A DNA stretch of 64,000 nucleotides from Sphaerotilus microaerophilus (lineage in GTDB: Bacteria > Pseudomonadota > Gammaproteobacteria > Burkholderiales > Burkholderiaceae_C). Position numbers and translations under genes: made by a program. The DNA lies in NCBI RefSeq assembly GCF_023734135.1, contig NZ_AP025730.1:2666001-2730000 (forward strand). The letters are read 5' to 3'. Every line of letters begins with the position of its first letter. The first letter of the stretch is position 1. Below the pieces are notes generated by a model. The model did no database searches. It was not told the origin of the DNA and saw only the letters and a program-made list of their open reading frames with translations. Of this stretch, positions 59,563-64,000 are shown in pieces.

Positions 59563-60741
59563 GTGACGGCCGACGCGGCCGGTCCACGTCTCGACCGCCG
59601 CCGCTGGCTGCAGCGCGGCTGCGGGCTGTGGCCGCTGTCCGGCGGCTGGTGCTGGTCTTCCGGCGCGGCGGCGACCCCCCGGCGCCACGCGCCGGCACAT
59701 GCCGGGGTCGACCTGCAGCTCTGGGGCTACTACCCCTGGTGGATGCGCGAGGACTGGCGGCGGCGGCGCATCGGCCTGTACGACCGCCTGTCCGTCTTCG
59801 AGATCGAGATCGGTGACGACGGCCAGCTGCTCGACACCCAGGGCTGGCCGGTGCGCTGGCAGCCGCTGGGCGCGGCGCTGCGTGCCGGCGGTGGCCGCCT
59901 CGACGTCACCCTCTTCCTGGCCCAGGCCGAGCGCTTCGAGCGGGTGTTTGGCAGCGCGGAGCGGCGTGAACACCTGCTGGCGCAGGTCCTGGCGCTGTCG
60001 TCCCCGGCGGACGGGGTGAACCTGGACGTCGAGATCTACACGCCGCTGACGGCGGCGGCGCGGCGCGGCTACATGGCGTTCTGCACCGCGCTGGCCGCGG
60101 GCCTGCATGGCCAGCGCGGCGGGGCATCGGGCGCCCACCCCAGGGCGAAATCGCTGTCCGTCTTCGGTGTGATGGGGGCGGCGGTCGACCTGTATGAACG
60201 CCCGGTGCAGGCACTGATCGACCACGTCGTCGTGCAGGGCTACGACGCCCACCATGCCGACAGCCGGCGTGCCGGCCCGGTGGCACCGCTGCGCGGGCCC
60301 TACACCCTCACCTGGGAACGCGCCCTGCGGCACTACCTGGCGCTGGGCTGGCCGCGGCACAAGCTGCTGTTCGGGCTGCCCTTCTACGGCTACGAGTGGG
60401 CCACCGAGTCGGCCACGCCCGGGGCGGCGACGCTCGGCCAGGGCCGCCAGATCAGCTACGGCGCGGTGGACGAGCGCCTGCTGCCGCAGATCCGCGTCAA
60501 TGCCCGCGCCGAGGTGCAGCGGCACGGCCTGCGGCGCGACGCGGCCAGCGGCTCCCCCTACTACGTCTACCGCGACGATGGCGGTCACTGGCGCCAGGGC
60601 TGGTTCGAGGACGAGACCAGCCTGGCCGCCAAGCTGGACTTCGTGCGCGATGAGGGCCTGGGTGGCGCCGCAGTGTTCCCGGTGGGCTACGACGACGGCG
60701 CGTTCGACGCGCTGCTGCAGCGCCGCTTCAGGGGAAGCTGA
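59563..60741 (+). CDS. Glycoside hydrolase family 18-like protein
   Basis: The only suitable start is the GTG at 59563, giving 392 residues with a Tat-like leader (DRRRWLQRG). The rest is a GH18 TIM barrel: LQLWGYYPWWMRED, the active-site strand D150-G-V-N153-L-D155-V-E157, then VVVQGYDAHHA and LLFGLPFYGYEW. The canonical DxxDxDxE has Asn at the second Asp, but the catalytic acid E157 and the neighbouring D155 are kept. The family cuts chitin-like beta-1,4-GlcNAc chains through a substrate-assisted mechanism. It ends 14 nt inside the convergent CE4 gene. The nearby deacetylase and GT2 genes suggest a role on an amino-sugar polysaccharide. Confidence 0.8.
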   Translation: MTADAAGPRLDRRRWLQRGCGLWPLSGGWCWSSGAAATPRRHAPAHAGVDLQLWGYYPWWMREDWRRRRIGLYDRLSVFEIEIGDDGQLLDTQGWPVRWQPLGAALRAGGGRLDVTLFLAQAERFERVFGSAERREHLLAQVLALSSPADGVNLDVEIYTPLTAAARRGYMAFCTALAAGLHGQRGGASGAHPRAKSLSVFGVMGAAVDLYERPVQALIDHVVVQGYDAHHADSRRAGPVAPLRGPYTLTWERALRHYLALGWPRHKLLFGLPFYGYEWATESATPGAATLGQGRQISYGAVDERLLPQIRVNARAEVQRHGLRRDAASGSPYYVYRDDGGHWRQGWFEDETSLAAKLDFVRDEGLGGAAVFPVGYDDGAFDALLQRRFRGS

Positions 60742-62545
60742 GCCGCAGGCTGTGCCGGCCCGGCGGCAGCGCCGGGAACACCAGCGCCGAGCTGAATCGG
60801 TCGATGCGCCGCAGTTGCGCCGCGCCGGTGCCGCCCGGCGGGGCGCTGGCCTGCAGGCGGGGTGCCTGGTTGGCGCTGCGGTGGCCCACCAGCAGGGTCA
60901 GGCCGCTCACCGGGGCGTTGCCGCTGACGCTGACCTGCAGCTCCAGGGTGTTGGCGTCGGGCATGCGCGCGTCCAGGCGGGCCCGTTGGCGCTGGCGCCA
61001 CCAGTCGGCGATGGCTCCGCCGGTGGCGATCCAGGCCTGCTGATGGCGAGGGCCGATGTGCCGGGTCAGGATCTCCACCGCCTGGGTCATCAGGGTGCTG
61101 TGGGTGGGCCGGTTGAGCAGCTGATCGGTGTCGGCAAAGTTCTGGCTGTGCACGCTCAGCAGCCCCAGCCCGCCCAGGCGCAGGTTGAACTCGTACTCGC
61201 CCACCAGCGCAGCGCCCACCTGCGCCGGCGTGAGCTTCAGGTCCATGTAGTTCAGGTCATCGAGCTGGCCGCGCGGCAGCACGACCAACGCCCGGGCCGG
61301 ATCCGGCGAGCCGGCGAAAACGGGCAGCCGGTCGGCACTGCGGCTCGGATCGGCGGTGTGGTGCTGCAGCCCCAGCGCCATCAACAGGGCCTCGGTGGTC
61401 TCGTCGTAGGACTCGGTCGGGGCGCGGAAGCCCCGGCCCACGCCGGCCACCCAGTCGCCCTTGGCGCCCAGGGCACCGCGCATCTCGTCGAGCATGCGCT
61501 TGAGGCGGCGCTGCTGCTTGTCGCGTGGCAGGTCCTTGAAGCCGTAGTGCACCTCGCCGTGGAAACCGATCTCGTGGTGGCGCGCCAGGCGCTTCACCAG
61601 GTCGGCCTGCTTGCGCACCTCGCTGGTCAGGCAGTAGAAGGTGCCGCTGGCCTGGATCTGTTCGAGCAGTTCGGCGAAGTGGATCGCGTTGGCAAACCCC
61701 TCCTCGGTGTCCATCTCGATGAGCTGGGCCGCGCGGGTGCCGTTGGGCCAGGCCGCCAGGTGCACGCTGGGCCGGCGCAGCAGCCAGCGCAGCGCCTGGT
61801 CGGCCAACGCCTCGAAGTCACCGGGCTGGAAGCTCCAGGCCGTTTCCGCGTAGCCGAACACGACGCGCCGCCCCGGCCGGGCACCACCCTCGTCGTAGAC
61901 GATCGCCGAGCTGTGCGAATTCGGCTGCAGCACGGTGCGGGCCCAGTCCAGGTAGGCGGCGGCCTCGACCCCGCCCTTGAGCGCCAGGGGCCGCTCGGCC
62001 AGCTCGCCCAGCCAGATCCGCCGCCCGGCGGGCACCTCGCGGTTGACGGGGGTGTCGCCGTAGGGGATCAGGAAGCGCCGGTTCGAGGTCGGCTCGATCT
62101 CGCCGGTGACGTCCACCCCGGTCAATTCGCGCAGGAAGCCGTGACCCATCCACTGCCCGCCGACATCGCGCGCGCCGGTGGACCAGGTGGTCAGCAGCTG
62201 CCCGCCGATGTCGCGAAAGCGCAGCAGCGCTCCCCGCTCGGCCGCACTGAGCGCCACCGTCGAGGGCAGGACCAGCACGTCCTGCGGTTTTAGCGCGGCC
62301 AGCTCCTCCGGGCTGTGCAGTTCCCGGAAGACATGCCCGCGCCCCTGCAGCAGGCGGCGCCAGGGGCCCAGCAGGGCGTCGTGGCTGCCGCCTACGCCGG
62401 GCAGGTAGGCGCGCGTGCTGGGTGAGGCGTAGAGCGCCACCTGGCCCTCGGCGCGCGCCTGAACCGGCAACAGCAGTGCCAGCGCCGCGACCAACAGCGC
62501 GCAGCCCCGCAGGGTGAGCGGCAGCAGGAAGGCCGCGAGCCTCAT
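60728..62545 (-). CDS. Exported protein with polysaccharide deacetylase (CE4) domain
   Basis: The 605-residue protein has a signal peptide (to about residue 32) and three parts: an N-terminal alpha/beta domain (about 35-250) that looks like a glutamine-amidotransferase-type fold (PQDVLVLPSTVALS, GGQLLTTWSTG), a CE4 deacetylase (about 272-480), and a C-terminal beta-sandwich (about 520-605). In the CE4 part, D279 (EMDTEE), H329 and H333 (FHGEVH), and R374 with E378 (RAPTE) match the metal and catalytic motifs, so it is probably active. It shares a 4-nt overlap with the small membrane gene upstream. Confidence 0.82.
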   Translation of the reverse strand: MRLAAFLLPLTLRGCALLVAALALLLPVQARAEGQVALYASPSTRAYLPGVGGSHDALLGPWRRLLQGRGHVFRELHSPEELAALKPQDVLVLPSTVALSAAERGALLRFRDIGGQLLTTWSTGARDVGGQWMGHGFLRELTGVDVTGEIEPTSNRRFLIPYGDTPVNREVPAGRRIWLGELAERPLALKGGVEAAAYLDWARTVLQPNSHSSAIVYDEGGARPGRRVVFGYAETAWSFQPGDFEALADQALRWLLRRPSVHLAAWPNGTRAAQLIEMDTEEGFANAIHFAELLEQIQASGTFYCLTSEVRKQADLVKRLARHHEIGFHGEVHYGFKDLPRDKQQRRLKRMLDEMRGALGAKGDWVAGVGRGFRAPTESYDETTEALLMALGLQHHTADPSRSADRLPVFAGSPDPARALVVLPRGQLDDLNYMDLKLTPAQVGAALVGEYEFNLRLGGLGLLSVHSQNFADTDQLLNRPTHSTLMTQAVEILTRHIGPRHQQAWIATGGAIADWWRQRQRARLDARMPDANTLELQVSVSGNAPVSGLTLLVGHRSANQAPRLQASAPPGGTGAAQLRRIDRFSSALVFPALPPGRHSLRLSFP

Positions 62546-62805
62546 CCGCGCAGGGCGCCGTCCGCCGGGCCGGGGGCCGCCAGCGCCGCGAAGGGCGTGC
62601 CCGAGGCCGAGGGCAGGTAGGGGCGCAGGAAGACCGGCACGAAGGGCTCCGGCGTGGCCGCGGTGGCCGTGCCCTGGGCACGCCGGGCCCGCTGGCGCTC
62701 GCGCCGGGCGCGGAAGATGCTGTAGGCCACCACCGCGGCGGCCAGCGTCAGCAGGTTGATGGCCACGCTCATGTAGGCGAGCAGCACGATCGGGTCGAGT
62801 TCCAT
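62542..62805 (-). CDS. Small one-TM protein between synthase and deacetylase (PgaD-like position)
   Basis: The 87-residue protein has one strong membrane helix (VLLAYMSVAINLLTLAAAVV, about 7-27) and a basic then Ala/Pro-rich cytoplasmic tail (RARRERQRARRAQG). It starts directly after the GT2 stop and overlaps the deacetylase start by 4 nt, so all three are one operon. Its size and position recall PgaD, the small partner of the PNAG synthase PgaC, but no sequence similarity is seen. Confidence 0.65.
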   Translation of the reverse strand: MELDPIVLLAYMSVAINLLTLAAAVVAYSIFRARRERQRARRAQGTATAATPEPFVPVFLRPYLPSASGTPFAALAAPGPADGALRG

Positions 62806-64000
62806 CTAGATCTTTCCTTCTCTGGTGAGCTTGCCCCAGGTCATGTCGAGGCGCAGCAGTTCTTCAAGGGTGGCGATGAGCTTGGTGATGTCCGAGAAGA
62901 TGGCGTAGAAGCGGTAGAGCAGCACGCCGGGCAGCAGGCGGGGGTCCTCCTCGTCGAGCACGAGGCAGTAGGTGGTGACGGCCACGTCGAACAGCGCGGC
63001 GAGCAGCCACCACAGGAAGAGGTACTCGAAGCTGCCGAAGGCCAGCGTCGCGTGCGTGAAGAAGGCCAGCATGAACAGGCTGAGCACCGGCACCACCAGT
63101 GAATCGGCCGCCATGTACCAGAGCGACAGGCTCGCCACCGGGTGCTGGCGCAGCCGGGTGAGCAGGTGGCGGTGCTTGAGCACGCACTGCACGGTGCCGC
63201 GGGTCCAGCGGTAGCGCTGGTTGACCAGGTCCAGCCAGCGGCTGGGCGACTCGGCCCAGGCCTGGGCGGTGGGCTCGTAGGTCACGGCCCAGCCGGCGGC
63301 CAGCATCTTGAGGGTCAGGTCGCGGTCTTCGGCGAAGGTGTCGCTGTCGTAGCCACCGGCCTCGATCAGCGCCTCGCGACGGAAGACGCCCAGCGGCCCG
63401 CCGATCACGCTGACCGCCCGCACGGAACTCTGCGCACGCCGCTCCAGCGCCAGGCCCTGGATGTACTCGATGGCCTGCAGCCGGGTGGCGAGGTTCTCCC
63501 GGTTGGCCACCTTGACGTTGCCGGCCACGGCGCCCACCGTGGGGTCGTCGAAGTGCGGCACGCAGGCGCGCAGTGCGTTCGGGCTGATGCGGCTGTCGGC
63601 GTCCATGTTCAGCACCAGCGAGCCACGCGCCTGTGCCAGGCCCACGTTGAGCGCGGAGGACTTGCCGCCGTTGGGCTTGCGGATCACCCGCACCCGCGAA
63701 GACTCGCGTGCCGCCTCCTGGGCGCGCAGGTAGGTGTCGTCCGACGAACCGTCGTCGATCACCAGCACCTCGTAGCAAGGGTAGTCCAGCTCCAGCAGCG
63801 AACGCACCGACTGGCGGATCACCGGGCCCTCGTTGTAGGCGGGCACCACGATGGAGATGAAGGGCAGCGGCCGCCCGGCCTCGGCCATCGCGGCGGCGCG
63901 CGGCGCTTCGTCCTCCTCGCCGGGGCGCAGGGCGGTGTCGACGCCCGAGGCGGTCAGGAAGGCGACGTAGCGCAGCATCAGCAGCGCCACATAGAGGCTC
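62806..64000 (-). CDS. Family 2 glycosyltransferase, processive polysaccharide synthase (partial)
   Basis: At least 397 codons are inside the window; the frame stays open to the right edge, so the N-terminus, with at least one more membrane segment, is missing. The GT2 D,D,D,QxxRW signature is complete: VIDDGSSDDTY, NMDADSRI, AEDRDLTLKM and QRYRWTRGT. At least two C-terminal membrane helices (LVVPVLSLFMLAFFTHATLA, YLFLWWLLAALFDVAVTTYC) follow. This matches the PgaC/HasA-type synthases that polymerise and export a beta-linked polysaccharide. The product is not determined; the downstream deacetylase argues for an N-acetylated sugar polymer. Confidence 0.9.
   Translation of the reverse strand, partial: SLYVALLMLRYVAFLTASGVDTALRPGEEDEAPRAAAMAEAGRPLPFISIVVPAYNEGPVIRQSVRSLLELDYPCYEVLVIDDGSSDDTYLRAQEAARESSRVRVIRKPNGGKSSALNVGLAQARGSLVLNMDADSRISPNALRACVPHFDDPTVGAVAGNVKVANRENLATRLQAIEYIQGLALERRAQSSVRAVSVIGGPLGVFRREALIEAGGYDSDTFAEDRDLTLKMLAAGWAVTYEPTAQAWAESPSRWLDLVNQRYRWTRGTVQCVLKHRHLLTRLRQHPVASLSLWYMAADSLVVPVLSLFMLAFFTHATLAFGSFEYLFLWWLLAALFDVAVTTYCLVLDEEDPRLLPGVLLYRFYAIFSDITKLIATLEELLRLDMTWGKLTREGKI

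Overview
The window is a GC-rich, gene-dense chromosomal segment. The gene families, the GC-saturated third codon positions and the frequent 4-nt gene overlaps point to a betaproteobacterium of the order Burkholderiales (Sphaerotilaceae or Comamonadaceae-like); this is inferred from family resemblance, not from a marker gene. I see no rRNA, tRNA, insertion sequence, phage gene or CRISPR array. Most of the many long open frames antisense to genes are by-products of the base composition.

Layout. 1-2.8 kb: tricarballylate utilisation (tcuB, cut by the left edge, tcuA, and the LysR regulator tcuR). 2.9-8.3 kb: a lipoprotein of the TIGR03790 type, a SoxH-like metallo-beta-lactamase-fold protein, a fused SoxY-SoxZ-like carrier and a TonB-dependent receptor, without the PQQ dehydrogenase normally near such relay genes. 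8.6-14.5 kb: single-function genes on the minus strand (XdhC, an EgtB/SenA-like protein with altered iron ligands, a CAP-domain lipoprotein, DUF429, MarR, a BLUF photoreceptor directly after folE). 15-17.6 kb: an unrecognised Ala/Pro-rich protein and an MHS-type transporter, closed by a strong terminator. 17.8-22.2 kb: an RND drug-efflux adaptor/permease pair.

22.4-38.5 kb is a copper/silver resistance island. On the plus strand lie a small exported protein, a CusC-B-A-like tripartite pump whose CusB carries a fused CusF domain, a CopG-like DUF411 protein, the Cu(I) ATPase CopA and its sensor CueR. On the minus strand lie a CopZ-like chaperone and a seven-gene periplasmic set (Cys/His-rich protein, small exported protein, TolC-type lipoprotein, multicopper oxidase, cupredoxin, CusF-like protein, exported CWMW protein). 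CopZ and CopA are divergent, and both promoters have the 19-bp spacer and dyad typical of CueR targets. The proteins would move Cu(I) from the cytosol (CopZ, CopA) to the periplasm, where it is oxidised, bound, or pumped out through the Cus complex.

38.7-42.1 kb: an acyl-CoA synthetase and a ThDP enzyme, translationally coupled, behind a perfect TGTGA-N6-TCACA palindrome. 42.2-45.9 kb: an unusual outer-membrane-type protein joining a gluzincin protease, a beta-propeller and a C-terminal beta-barrel-like region, followed by a Pro-rich one-TM protein. 46-51.6 kb: housekeeping genes (tas, DUF805, YiaA/B, glutaredoxin-like, plsY, ybaK, yciO, PHP phosphatase). 51.7-55.8 kb: a substrate-binding sensor protein coupled to a PAS/GAF/PAS/GGDEF/EAL protein. 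56-59.3 kb: a MarR regulator divergent from a VOC protein, FAD monooxygenase and DUF2783 operon, probably aromatic catabolism. 59.6-64 kb: a polysaccharide locus (GH18-like, CE4 deacetylase-like, small membrane protein, GT2 synthase cut by the right edge) that resembles pga in its parts but not in its architecture; it is the best candidate here for an undescribed system.
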